32,733 bases of DNA, taken from contig CAJXOQ010000023.1 of NCBI GenBank assembly GCA_913057975.1, positions 1 to 32,733 on the forward strand, read 5' to 3'. Under the pieces are notes generated by a model. It was not told where the DNA came from. It saw only the letters and a program-made list of their open reading frames with translations, and did no database searches. The stretch's first letter is position 1. Each line of letters starts with the position of its first letter. Shown in pieces: positions 24,759 through 32,733 of this stretch. This DNA comes from an uncultured Marinobacter sp. GTDB taxonomy: Bacteria > Pseudomonadota > Gammaproteobacteria > Pseudomonadales > Oleiphilaceae. Both the position numbers and the translations under genes were made by a program.

Positions 24759-25460
24759 GTGGCAGTTATGATTGAAAATTACGAAGCATTCCGCGGTGAA
24801 CTCCGCATGTCCAAGGAGGATGTGATCCGCGATGTGTACCGCCAGAACCAGGAACGCATCAGTATTAAGAAGGAGGCGACGGCGGTTAAAAATCTGACCC
24901 GAATCATCGACTCGACCCTGCGGCTGGCCAACTCCAAGGGGTTCCATGCGATGACGCTGAGGGACCTTTGCGGGGATTCCGGCATGAGCATGGGTGGGCT
25001 CTATGCGTATATCCGCAACAAGGATGATCTGATCCATCTGATCCAGAGCCACGGATTCATTATCACGCGTCGGACTCTGATCCATTACACGGAAGACGTC
25101 GAGGATGTCCGGGACAGAATGTTCTCTGCGATCAAGGCACATCTGTATCTGAGCGAGCTGATGCGGGCCTGGTTCTACTTTTCCTACATGGAAGCGAAGA
25201 GCCTGCCGGCCGAGGAAAAACGCGATGCTGTCGCCATTGAGCTGGAGATCGAGGAGATCTTTCTCCGGCTCATTGAGGATGGCATAGAGGCCAAGGTTTA
25301 CCGCTCGAGAAATGCCCGCCTTGTCGCCTCCATGATCAAAGCCTTATTGCAGGACTGGTACCTGAAACGCCGGAAATACCGTGACCAGAGTGTTGCGGTT
25401 GACGACTATGCCGCGTTTGTCAGGGATGTGATTGAAAGCTATCTGCTCGGAGAGCGTTGA
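24759..25460 (+). CDS. TetR/AcrR-family transcriptional regulator
   Basis: A 233-residue repressor-type protein. After a ~45-residue charged N-terminal extension comes the TetR helix-turn-helix (LANSKGFHAMTLRDLC, then SGMSMGGLYAYIRNKDDL), followed by a helical ligand-binding domain. The start is either GTG 24759 (AGAGG 10 bases upstream) or ATG 24768; I use the former with low certainty. It sits between the transporter and the aldehyde dehydrogenase, so it probably senses an acyl-CoA or related intermediate of this block. The 14-bp palindrome at 14886 is a candidate target. Confidence 0.88.
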   Translation: MAVMIENYEAFRGELRMSKEDVIRDVYRQNQERISIKKEATAVKNLTRIIDSTLRLANSKGFHAMTLRDLCGDSGMSMGGLYAYIRNKDDLIHLIQSHGFIITRRTLIHYTEDVEDVRDRMFSAIKAHLYLSELMRAWFYFSYMEAKSLPAEEKRDAVAIELEIEEIFLRLIEDGIEAKVYRSRNARLVASMIKALLQDWYLKRRKYRDQSVAVDDYAAFVRDVIESYLLGER

Positions 25461-25482
25461 CTCTCCTTCTGTGAGGAATGTG

Positions 25483-26952
25483 ATGACTATCAGACTGACA
25501 AACCCGGCACTGTTGCGCGAAAGCGCCCATATCAACGGCGAATGGGTCCAGGCCCGTTCGGGTAATCGGCTCGCGATAACCAATCCAGCCAATGGAGAGC
25601 ATCTCGCTTATGTGCCGGATATGGACGCCGAAGATACCCGCCAGGCCATTCGGGCGGCCGAGGCAGCGTGGCCGGAATGGCGCGCTCGTCCGGCCAAGGA
25701 GCGAGCGGGTGTTCTGCGTCGGTGGTTCGATTTGGTGATGCAACATCAGGAGGACCTGGCTTGTTTGATGACGGCAGAGCAGGGCAAGCCGTTGGCCGAG
25801 GCACGCGGTGAGGTTGCGTACGGCGCCAGCTTTATCGAGTGGTTTGCCGAGGAAGCCAAGCGGGCCTATGGTGACGTCATTCCTGGCCACGGTCGTGACA
25901 AGAGGATTGTGGTTATCAAACAGCCGATCGGGGTAGTGGCGGCAATCACGCCCTGGAATTTCCCGGTGGCCATGATCACCCGTAAGGTTGCCCCGGCACT
26001 GGCTGCCGGTTGCCCGGTGGTGGTCAAACCGGCGGAAGACACGCCGTTGTGCGCGCTTGCTCTGGCGGTGCTGGCCGAAGACGCCGGAGTTCCACCGGGG
26101 ATCCTCAACATCGTTACCTGCTCGAAGGACCGGGCGCCGCAGGTGGGTGAGGAACTGACCACCAGCCCGGTGGTTCGCAAGGTGTCGTTTACGGGGTCCA
26201 CGCCCGTGGGCAAACTCCTGATGCGCCAGGCCAGTGGCACGGTCAAGAAAGTGAGCCTGGAATTGGGCGGCAATGCACCGTTTATCGTATTTGACGACGC
26301 CGACCTCGATGCTGCGGTAACCGGATTAATGGCCTCCAAGTACCGAAATACCGGGCAAACGTGTGTATGCGCCAACCGCATTTATGTGCAATCTGGCGTG
26401 TATGATGAATTTGTTGACAAGCTTAAGACTGCGGTTGGCAAATTGGTCGTGGGGGCTGGCCTGGAAGGCGAGACCCACCAGGGTCCACTGATCAATCAGG
26501 CTGCGCTGGACAAAGTCAGGCGGCATATCGCCGATGCGACAGAACGGGGCGCAAAAGTGGTGATGGGAGGCGAGGCACACGCTCTCGGCGGCACTTTTTT
26601 CGAGCCCACCATTCTCACGGACGTCACCCAGGACATGCTGGTGGCCAGTGAGGAGACCTTTGGCCCGGTGGCACCGCTGTTCCGGTTTGAGACCGAGGAG
26701 CAGGCCATCACCATGGCCAACGATTCGGAATTTGGTCTGGCAGCATACTTCTACAGTAATGACATCCGGCGCATCTGGCACGTGGCCGAGGCCCTCGAAA
26801 CCGGCATGATTGGCATCAACGATGGCATCATTTCAACCGAGGCCGCTCCCTTCGGCGGGGTCAAGGAAAGCGGCCTGGGTCGTGAAGGGTCACGGCATGG
26901 CCTGGACGAGTTCATGGAACTCAAATACCTCTGCCTCGGTGGAATGCGCTGA
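25483..26952 (+). CDS. NAD(P)+ aldehyde dehydrogenase, succinate-semialdehyde dehydrogenase-like
   Basis: A 489-residue aldehyde dehydrogenase superfamily enzyme. The cofactor motif ITPWNFPVAM, GFTGSTPVG-like FTGSTPVGK, catalytic base E260 in LELGGNAP and nucleophile C294 in NTGQTCVC are all present. Overall it resembles the GabD type, which oxidises succinate semialdehyde or other short semialdehydes. ATG 25483 has AGGA 5 bases upstream; the longer frame overlaps the regulator gene. It follows the regulator by 22 bases and precedes a CoA-transferase by 23, consistent with the same catabolic unit. The true aldehyde is not determined by sequence. Confidence 0.9.
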   Translation: MTIRLTNPALLRESAHINGEWVQARSGNRLAITNPANGEHLAYVPDMDAEDTRQAIRAAEAAWPEWRARPAKERAGVLRRWFDLVMQHQEDLACLMTAEQGKPLAEARGEVAYGASFIEWFAEEAKRAYGDVIPGHGRDKRIVVIKQPIGVVAAITPWNFPVAMITRKVAPALAAGCPVVVKPAEDTPLCALALAVLAEDAGVPPGILNIVTCSKDRAPQVGEELTTSPVVRKVSFTGSTPVGKLLMRQASGTVKKVSLELGGNAPFIVFDDADLDAAVTGLMASKYRNTGQTCVCANRIYVQSGVYDEFVDKLKTAVGKLVVGAGLEGETHQGPLINQAALDKVRRHIADATERGAKVVMGGEAHALGGTFFEPTILTDVTQDMLVASEETFGPVAPLFRFETEEQAITMANDSEFGLAAYFYSNDIRRIWHVAEALETGMIGINDGIISTEAAPFGGVKESGLGREGSRHGLDEFMELKYLCLGGMR

Positions 26953-26975
26953 GTCCCGTTTTCAAGGAGAATTGA

Positions 26976-28199
26976 ATGTCTGGCTCCCTATCTCATTTGC
27001 GTGTCCTGGATCTTTCCAGAGTGCTGGCTGGTCCCTGGGCAGGGCAGATCCTTGGGGATCTCGGCGCAGAGGTTATCAAAATTGAACGCCCAAAATCCGG
27101 GGACGACACGCGCTCCTGGGGGCCACCTTATCTTCAGGGGGCTGATGGCAACGCAGATCTCTCTGCCTACTTCCTGACTGCCAATCGAAACAAGCAATCC
27201 CTCGCGGTCGATATTGCCCATCCCGAAGGGCAGGCACTGATCCGAAAGCTGGTCGCAGAGTCGGATGTCATCCTTGAAAACTTCAAGGTCGGGGGACTCA
27301 AACGCTATGGCCTGGATTACGACAGCCTGAAACGTATCAACCCCAAACTCATCTACTGCTCGATCACCGGCTTTGGCCAGGATGGCCCTTACGCGAACCG
27401 GCCCGGATATGATTTCCTGATTCAGGCCATGGGTGGGCTTATGAGTATCACCGGGCAACCGGACGGCGATCCCGGCGCCGGGCCAATGAAGGTCGGTGTA
27501 GCACTGACAGACATCATGACCGGGCTGTATGCCACCATTGGTGTGCTCGCTGCGCTCAGTCACCGTGACCGTACCGGAGAAGGTCAGTATGTGGAGGCGG
27601 CGCTGCTGGATGTGCAGGTAGCCTGTCTGGCGAATCAGGCCATGAATTACCTGACCACAGGCCAGGCGCCGGGGAGGATGGGGAACGCCCATCCGAATAT
27701 CGTGCCTTACCAGGATTTTCCTACCGCAGATGGCAACATGGTGCTAACGGTCGGTAACGATGAGCAGTTCACCCGGTTGTGCGATGTTCTTGAGCATCCG
27801 GAGTGGGCGAGCGATGAGCGTTTTGCGACAAATCGGGCTCGCGTAGCGAATCGAAAGGAATTGATTCCCAGGCTGCGGCAGGCCACGGTGATGCGGTCAA
27901 CCCAGGAATGGGTGCAGATTCTGGAGCGTTCAGGGGTGCCCTGTGGGCCGGTCAACACCCTGGATCAGGTATTTGAGGATCCACAGGTTCTTGCGCGGGG
28001 AATGAAACAGTCTGTTCAGCATCCATCGCTGGGCGATGTCCCGACGGTTGGCAATCCGATCAGGCTGAAGCTGACACCGGTAAGTTACAGGACGGCGCCT
28101 CCGCTGTTGGGGGAACAGTCAAAACAAGTCCTTGAGACTATTGTTGGCCTCTCTTCTGGCGAAATAGAGAGCCTAAGGGAGCGCGGCATAGTCTCGTGA
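26976..28199 (+). CDS. Class III (CaiB/BaiF-type) CoA-transferase
   Basis: A 407-residue family III CoA-transferase that moves CoA between acyl-CoA and a free acid through an aspartyl intermediate. Family landmarks are LDLSRVLAGPWAGQ at the start, VIKIERPKSGDDTR, and the catalytic Asp D179 in VALTDIMTG. AGGAG lies 6 bases before ATG 26976. It is the last gene of the + strand block and ends 12 bases from the convergent SCO1 gene. It may activate the pathway's acid at the expense of a downstream acyl-CoA, making the ligase dispensable when CoA esters are plentiful; this is inference. Confidence 0.92.
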   Translation: MSGSLSHLRVLDLSRVLAGPWAGQILGDLGAEVIKIERPKSGDDTRSWGPPYLQGADGNADLSAYFLTANRNKQSLAVDIAHPEGQALIRKLVAESDVILENFKVGGLKRYGLDYDSLKRINPKLIYCSITGFGQDGPYANRPGYDFLIQAMGGLMSITGQPDGDPGAGPMKVGVALTDIMTGLYATIGVLAALSHRDRTGEGQYVEAALLDVQVACLANQAMNYLTTGQAPGRMGNAHPNIVPYQDFPTADGNMVLTVGNDEQFTRLCDVLEHPEWASDERFATNRARVANRKELIPRLRQATVMRSTQEWVQILERSGVPCGPVNTLDQVFEDPQVLARGMKQSVQHPSLGDVPTVGNPIRLKLTPVSYRTAPPLLGEQSKQVLETIVGLSSGEIESLRERGIVS

Positions 28200-28200
28200 T

Positions 28201-28238
28201 CTGGTGTTGCGTTAGCTTTCCTCAGCCAACGCAACCAG
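28201..28238. terminator. Bulged hairpin between convergent genes, possible bidirectional terminator
   Basis: CTGG plus TTGCGTT at 28201-28213 pair with AACGCAACCAG at 28228-28238, with a two-base bulge. It covers the end of the SCO1 gene and starts just after the CoA-transferase stop. No T run follows on either strand, so intrinsic termination would be weak. Confidence 0.3.
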
Positions 28239-28829
28239 ATCCATACGGATATCCTCCACACTCAGCTCCGGCCGGATCAACAGACGGGCCTTTCCTTCGC
28301 GGTCGAACACATACACGGCGCCGCTGTGTGAGACGTTGTAGTTACCTTCCGCATCTGGCTCGTCGTAACCAAAGGTCGTGCGGTAACGCTTACTGAGTTC
28401 CCTGAGCGCTGGTTCCTCGCCGGTCAGGCCGATGGCCCGGTCGCTGAAAAAGCTCACGTAGCTGTCGATGCGTTCTGGGGTGTCCCGTTGCGGGTCCACG
28501 CTGACAAAGACAATCTGCGTGTCTGCTCGCATTTTCGCGGGCAAATCCTTCACCGCCCTGGACAGTTTCTGGAGTGTGGCGGGGCAGATATCAGGGCAGG
28601 AGGTGAAGCCGAAGAACAGCAGCCGGATATTGCCGTCGGTTTGCTCGGCCGTCACCGTGTCGCCGGAGGTGCCAGTCAGCTCGAAGGCAAGTTCCGGCAT
28701 CAGGCCGCTGATGTCTTTGCCATTCCAGTTTTCATCGTCGCCAAAGCACCCACCGAGCACCACTAGAGACGCCAAAAGTACCATGGCAGAGATCGCTTTA
28801 TGACTGCAGGGTAGGAACCGGTTTTTCAT
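28212..28829 (-). CDS. SCO1/SenC-family copper chaperone lipoprotein
   Basis: A 205-residue thioredoxin-fold protein for CuA-site assembly of cytochrome oxidase. A lipoprotein signal is visible: hydrophobic segment at ~12-25, then LGGC with the lipidated Cys at 28. The copper motif C78-PDI-C82 and distal H168 (VSHSG) are all present, so it should be functional. It faces the periplasm. The start overlaps the stop of the ctaG gene by 4 bases, giving a coupled pair for cytochrome c oxidase maturation. Confidence 0.92.
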   Translation of the reverse strand: MKNRFLPCSHKAISAMVLLASLVVLGGCFGDDENWNGKDISGLMPELAFELTGTSGDTVTAEQTDGNIRLLFFGFTSCPDICPATLQKLSRAVKDLPAKMRADTQIVFVSVDPQRDTPERIDSYVSFFSDRAIGLTGEEPALRELSKRYRTTFGYDEPDAEGNYNVSHSGAVYVFDREGKARLLIRPELSVEDIRMDLVALAEES

Positions 28830-29668
28830 GAATGGCTGGCCTTCAGCTTTTCGTTATAGGGCGACACCTTGCCATCTTCACGCATGGCACGTCGAAGGAT
28901 AATCAGTATGCCGAGGATGCTCATCATGGCCGGGGGAATCCAGGTCAGCAATCCGCCCAGCAACTGGTCCGTTTCTGGCGGCATTGGCCAGGCGCGACCG
29001 CAGACTTCGTACACGTCGTACACCATACCCCGTGAGAACACGATGGTGGCGCCCAGAACCATCTGGGGGATGGCAACCAGGGCTAGAAGAAGGATGCGTT
29101 TGCCGTAGCCCAGAGCGTCGCTGATGACGGGTGAACGTGGATCAAAGATCAACCACCAGAACAGCATACCGTCCAGTAGCATGCTCCAGTTCATCACCCA
29201 ATACAGATCCCGGCTGAGCATGGCGTCGAAGTGGATTGGCGGCCAGAGCCAGAAGTAGATCAGACCTACAAACAGGAATGAGGCAATCGCCGGGTGCTGG
29301 AGAAAACGGTAAATCCACCCCAGCGGTATTAGCGCCCGCCGTACGCCGGGATTGATCAGGCTGTAGAGGAAACGCATCACCGGGAGGGGGTTGGACAGGG
29401 CAATCAGGATCGGCCCCAGGTGGTGCAGTATCAGATGCTGGCCCCGGTGAACGAAGAACATGTACTGGGAGTAGTAATCGAAACGGGTTTGCATCACGCC
29501 GTAACAAAGCATGACGCCCACCACAAATACCAGCACCCGGCCACTTCCGGGGCGATCGTCAGCAGGCATCCTGACCAGGCCGAACCCGTAGAACGCCAGA
29601 ACGAGCACGAAACTCAATATGGTGAGCGGCGAGAAGTCATAGGGTACAAGGTAGTCTAAGGCCGACAT
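28826..29668 (-). CDS. ctaG: Cytochrome c oxidase assembly factor CtaG (caa3-type)
   Basis: A 280-residue membrane protein with about seven hydrophobic segments. It has the Caa3_CtaG features: a His-rich region HRGQHLILHHLGP after the second or third helix, SNPLPVMR, and WLIFDPRS. It is unrelated to the Cox11-type CtaG and belongs to the group named for caa3 oxidases. It is the first gene of a two-gene unit with the SCO1 protein. The start at 29668 has AAGG about 9 bases upstream. The oxidase itself is not in the window. Confidence 0.9.
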   Translation of the reverse strand: MSALDYLVPYDFSPLTILSFVLVLAFYGFGLVRMPADDRPGSGRVLVFVVGVMLCYGVMQTRFDYYSQYMFFVHRGQHLILHHLGPILIALSNPLPVMRFLYSLINPGVRRALIPLGWIYRFLQHPAIASFLFVGLIYFWLWPPIHFDAMLSRDLYWVMNWSMLLDGMLFWWLIFDPRSPVISDALGYGKRILLLALVAIPQMVLGATIVFSRGMVYDVYEVCGRAWPMPPETDQLLGGLLTWIPPAMMSILGILIILRRAMREDGKVSPYNEKLKASHS

Positions 29669-29774
29669 CGGGCTTGCCTTTGTGCTCTGGGGGTGGAACC
29701 GGGTGATTGTTGTTGCTGATCCAGAGTTTTACCGGAGTGACGGCTAAATTCAAGAGATTGTTGGGTTTGCTGTG

Positions 29775-31337
29775 TTAATCGGGATACCCCGTAATATCCC
29801 GAATTTTACGGTACAGCGGCTGAAGCTGGGGATACATCTTCAGGTACACCTCTCGATACAGGCGCTCGTAGAGTTTCTGGGTGTCGGCCTGCGGATGGAA
29901 GACATCACCCACTCGGGTCATCGCGTTCACCGCCGTCTCGAAATTCGGATGAAGCCCCAGGCCAACGGCAGCGTCGATGGCGGCGCCAAGACCGGACGTT
30001 TCGTAGGTATGAGGCCGTTCTGCGGGCAGTCCGAAAACATCGGCGGTCAGTTGCATGGCGGCATCGCTCTGGGAACCGCCCCCGGCGACTCTCAGCCTGC
30101 GGATGGGGACGCCACTGCGTTTCTCGATCCGTTCCTTGCCTTCGCGCAGGGCGTAGGCCAAGCCTTCCAGTATGGCTCGGTAGATGTGGGAGCGGGTGTG
30201 GACGTCGCCAAACCCGATGATGGAGCCCTTGGCTTCCGGCCCCGGCTGGCGAACCCCGGGTGACCAGTAGGGTTGCAGCATCAACCCCATCGAACCGGCG
30301 GGAACGGCCCGAACCAGTTCATCAAACAGGACTTCCGGCTCCACGCCTTTCTGCTCAGCCAGTTTCTGTTCCCGTAGACCGAATTCGCGCTTGAACCAAC
30401 TCACCATCCAGAAGCCACGGTAGATCATCACCTCGGTGGAATAGTGACCGGGCAGGGCGGAGGGATAGGGCGGCATCATGCGTACCGGTTCCAGGTAACG
30501 CTTGCTGGTGGTGTTGATGGTGGCCGTGGTGCCGTAGCTCATGCAGCCCACCTCTGGTGTCAGGCCGCCGGAGCCGAGGATTTCACAGGCCTTGTCCGAC
30601 GCCGCTGCAATCACCGGGAGTGGCCCCGGCAGGCCAAGGTGCCGGGCCGCGTCTCCGGTGAGATCGCCGATCTTGTCGCCGGGCTTAACCAGTTCCGGCA
30701 ACATCTCACGGCGAACGGGCATGGTAAGCCACTTGAAATCACGTGGGCCGGCCCACTGGTGGCGTTTGTAGTCGAACGGGATATACCCCACCTGGCTGCC
30801 CACGGAGTCTCTGAACTGGCCTGTCAGGCGGTAGTTCAAGTAGCCCGACAGCAGCAGGTAATGCCGGGTGGCCGCCCAGATTTCGGGCTGGTTCTGGGCA
30901 ATCCAGTTGGCCTGGGTTTTCTCTCGGATGCGGTCAACGGTGGGTTCCAGACGAATCAGCTTGAACAGCCAGCCCCATAAACCGGGCACAGGCCCTTCAA
31001 CCCGGGCGTGACGTTGGTCGAGCCAGATGATGGCTGGCCGGAGTGGCTTGCCATGTTCGTCCAGATTTACAACGGTGCCACGCTGGGTGGTCAGCGTTAC
31101 CCCGGCCACTTGAGTCGGCAAGGCATCGGTGTTTTTCCAGAGCAATTGGCACGCCTTACCGAGGTTTTCCCAAAAATACTCCGGATGTTGTTCCGCCCAG
31201 CCCGGCTGCTCGGAGAAGTAGGGTTCAATCTCCTGTTTGCCCTTGCCAACGAGATTGCCCTGAGTGTCGAATAGCAGGGCCCGCACGCTCTGGGTGCCGT
31301 TGTCGATAGCCAGGATGAGCGGTTTGATCGTGTTCAT
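29775..31337 (-). CDS. FGGY-family carbohydrate kinase
   Basis: A 520-residue sugar or polyol kinase. The phosphate-1 motif AIDNGTQS lies at residues 10-17, and the C-terminal half has the adenosine region AGGGSQSDAAMQLTADVFG and the usual ASDKACEILGSGG and YGTTATINT loops. I use ATG 31337; the longer frame to 31466 runs antisense through the dehydrogenase gene. It overlaps the stop of the glycerol-3-phosphate dehydrogenase by 4 bases. The motif differs from GlpK (DQGTTS), so it may phosphorylate glycerol or another polyol. The substrate is unassigned. Confidence 0.88.
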   Translation of the reverse strand: MNTIKPLILAIDNGTQSVRALLFDTQGNLVGKGKQEIEPYFSEQPGWAEQHPEYFWENLGKACQLLWKNTDALPTQVAGVTLTTQRGTVVNLDEHGKPLRPAIIWLDQRHARVEGPVPGLWGWLFKLIRLEPTVDRIREKTQANWIAQNQPEIWAATRHYLLLSGYLNYRLTGQFRDSVGSQVGYIPFDYKRHQWAGPRDFKWLTMPVRREMLPELVKPGDKIGDLTGDAARHLGLPGPLPVIAAASDKACEILGSGGLTPEVGCMSYGTTATINTTSKRYLEPVRMMPPYPSALPGHYSTEVMIYRGFWMVSWFKREFGLREQKLAEQKGVEPEVLFDELVRAVPAGSMGLMLQPYWSPGVRQPGPEAKGSIIGFGDVHTRSHIYRAILEGLAYALREGKERIEKRSGVPIRRLRVAGGGSQSDAAMQLTADVFGLPAERPHTYETSGLGAAIDAAVGLGLHPNFETAVNAMTRVGDVFHPQADTQKLYERLYREVYLKMYPQLQPLYRKIRDITGYPD

Positions 31338-32685
31338 CCAGTGGCCCCCGGTTTGGCCGGAAATGTGGCCGGAAGCGAGTAGCAAGATCGCCAGAGCTCC
31401 AGATAACGTGCCTCTTCCCGTTCCCAGGTGGTGTCGTCCCAGCCCAGGATGGGTTTGCACAGGCAACGTATGTCCGGGAGCAGGCCTTTACCGCCTTTTG
31501 GAAGCACCAGCCCGAGCCGGGTGCGGCGCAACATCAGGTCATCCAGGTGGATCACTCCGGTATTGGCGGCCGCCCAGGCCAACTCCGCCCACAGGGTGTC
31601 GGTGCCGCCAACGGTTTCATGAGTTCCGGCACGCAGGACCTCTGCCAGAGCAGGGCCGTAGAAGCCCTGCAAGCGATGCCAGTTCTGGTGGCTGATGGCG
31701 TCAGGACGTTGGAGGTCGGGGGGCGATGCAAATACCGGCAGCGCATCGCTTCTGAGATGAAAGCCCGGCATTTGCCCCCGTTCGAGTACTTCCCGGGCGA
31801 TCAACCGGAAGGTGGTTAACTTGCCACCGGCGACGCTGATCAGGCCATTGTCGGACCAAATCACATGCTCCCGATTTTCCTTTGAGGGTTTTCGCGTTCC
31901 CTTTGATTGATTAAGCGTGGGTGATTGGGTGACAACAGGGCGCACTCCCGCCCAGGTTGCGATCACGTCACGCTCGGTGATGGCACTGCTGGGGAACAGG
32001 CTTGAGGAGATCTTCAGCAGGTAGTCGAGCTCCTCCCGGTTGATGGCGGGCTCATGGGACAACGATTCTGTGTGGTCGAGGTCCGTGGTCCCCAGCACCG
32101 TCGTGCCTTGCCATGGGAAGGCGAATACCGGCCGACGGTCCTCCGGATGAAACAGCGACACCGAACAGGACACCGGAAGACGCGAATAAGGAATAACCAG
32201 GTGGCTTCCCCTCAGGGGACGTATTCGGGTGTCACTACTATCGGTCTGCTTCAACTGGCCCGCCCAGGCACCCGTGGCGTTAATAACCAGTGGGGTGTTG
32301 ACGATCCTTTCCAGCGTTTGGGCTTCTGTGCTGGTGTCCAGAAGGTGAACGCCTGTGACGGCGTTGGTTTCACTGTTGCGGAGAACTGCCTGCGCCTTCA
32401 TGTAATTCAGGCAGACAGCACCGTCGGCCTCGGCTTCTTCGAGTACGCGTTGCACCAGACGCGCATCGTCGGTAACGGCATCGGTGAAGCCGCTGGCACC
32501 AGTCAGGTGGTTGGTGGACAGGCCCGGCACCCACTGCGATGTGTCTGCCGGGCTGAGTCGCTGCCTGGATGGCTGTCCTGAAAGTCGGTCGTACAGACGC
32601 AGCAGCAGCTGGAACAGCTTGGGACCGGGGAACTGTTTCTGGTAGTGAGGCATTATGAAGCGCAGGGGATCGATTAGCCCAGGCG
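31334..32685 (-). CDS. glpD: FAD-dependent glycerol-3-phosphate dehydrogenase, 5'-truncated
   Basis: About 449 visible residues of the membrane-associated flavoenzyme that oxidises glycerol-3-phosphate to dihydroxyacetone phosphate. The frame stays open through the methionine at 32653 to the adapter, and the residues there (PGLIDPLRFIMPHY) match an internal GlpD region, so the N-terminal FAD-binding part is missing only because the contig ends. Other landmarks are VINATGAWAG, TTDLDHT and AGGKLTTFR. It is coupled by a 4-base overlap to the FGGY kinase, making a polyol-phosphate unit. Confidence 0.9.
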
Positions 32686-32733
32686 CTGTCTCTTATACAC
32701 ATCTGACGCTGCCGACGAATAGAGAGGTGTAGA
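32686..32733 (-). other. Nextera i5 adapter carried into the contig (artefact)
   Basis: The mosaic end (32686-32704) and read-1 adapter run to 32718, then ATAGAGAG (32719-32726) is the reverse complement of an i5 index (S502) and GTGTAGA begins the P5 primer. Genuine sequence ends at about 32685. Confidence 0.97.

Noticed and set aside
29780..29801. Hairpin CGGGATA/TATCCCG followed by AATTTT
   Set aside because: The T-rich side is on the + strand, where no gene reads toward it; it lies in the coding end of the - strand kinase.
1..32733. Inverted 19-bp repeats at both ends, resembling Tn5/IS50 outer ends
   Set aside because: They are the Nextera mosaic ends with attached sequencing adapters and indexes, not a transposon.
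1..32733. CRISPR array, tRNA, rRNA or insertion sequence
   Set aside because: No spaced repeats, cloverleaf-like segment, rRNA sequence or transposase-like frame was found by eye.

Overview
The window is a contig from a Gram-negative, probably marine gammaproteobacterium. A Marinobacter-like, lipid- or hydrocarbon-using organism is my inference from gene content (acyl-CoA catabolism, Liv-type uptake, SCO1/CtaG, glycerol-3-phosphate metabolism); there is no rRNA or marker gene to prove it. Both ends are Illumina Nextera adapter sequence (1-47 and 32686-32733), so the two terminal genes are cut artificially and nothing biological should be read into the contig ends.

Left region (48-13764): a one-direction genome-defence locus. 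In order it holds a truncated, very acidic protein of unknown function, a RapA/HepA-type SNF2 helicase, a Z1-domain SF2-like ATPase, a type III-like (beta-class) DNA methyltransferase (Mod), a type III-like restriction helicase-nuclease (Res), and an HNH nuclease gene whose 5' part appears frame-broken. Short overlaps (GTGA at 1511, ATGA at 9336) and small gaps indicate one transcription unit. The combination of Mod/Res with SNF2, Z1, HNH and an acidic protein is not DISARM, BREX or MZA as I know them, and it is the best candidate here for an undescribed system. Its upstream end lies off the contig.

Middle region (13870-28199): GC-richer, core-like DNA. After a divergent short-chain dehydrogenase comes a long + strand catabolic block: SDR, acyl-CoA dehydrogenase, APH-fold kinase, DUF6285-like small protein, acyl-CoA ligase, a full Liv-type ABC importer (binding protein, two permeases, two ATPases), a TetR-type regulator, an aldehyde dehydrogenase and a class III CoA-transferase. 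The first five match, by family, the LvaD/C/A/B/E set for levulinate and 4-hydroxyacid degradation, in which the 4-hydroxyacyl-CoA is phosphorylated and then rearranged. Here the set comes with its own transporter. A -35/-10 pair followed at once by a 14-bp perfect palindrome (14886-14899) is a good candidate for control of this block by the TetR-type protein.

Right region (28201-32685, - strand): a SCO1 lipoprotein and CtaG (cytochrome oxidase copper assembly), then an FGGY-family kinase overlapping a 5'-truncated FAD-dependent glycerol-3-phosphate dehydrogenase. No tRNA, rRNA, IS element or CRISPR array was seen.
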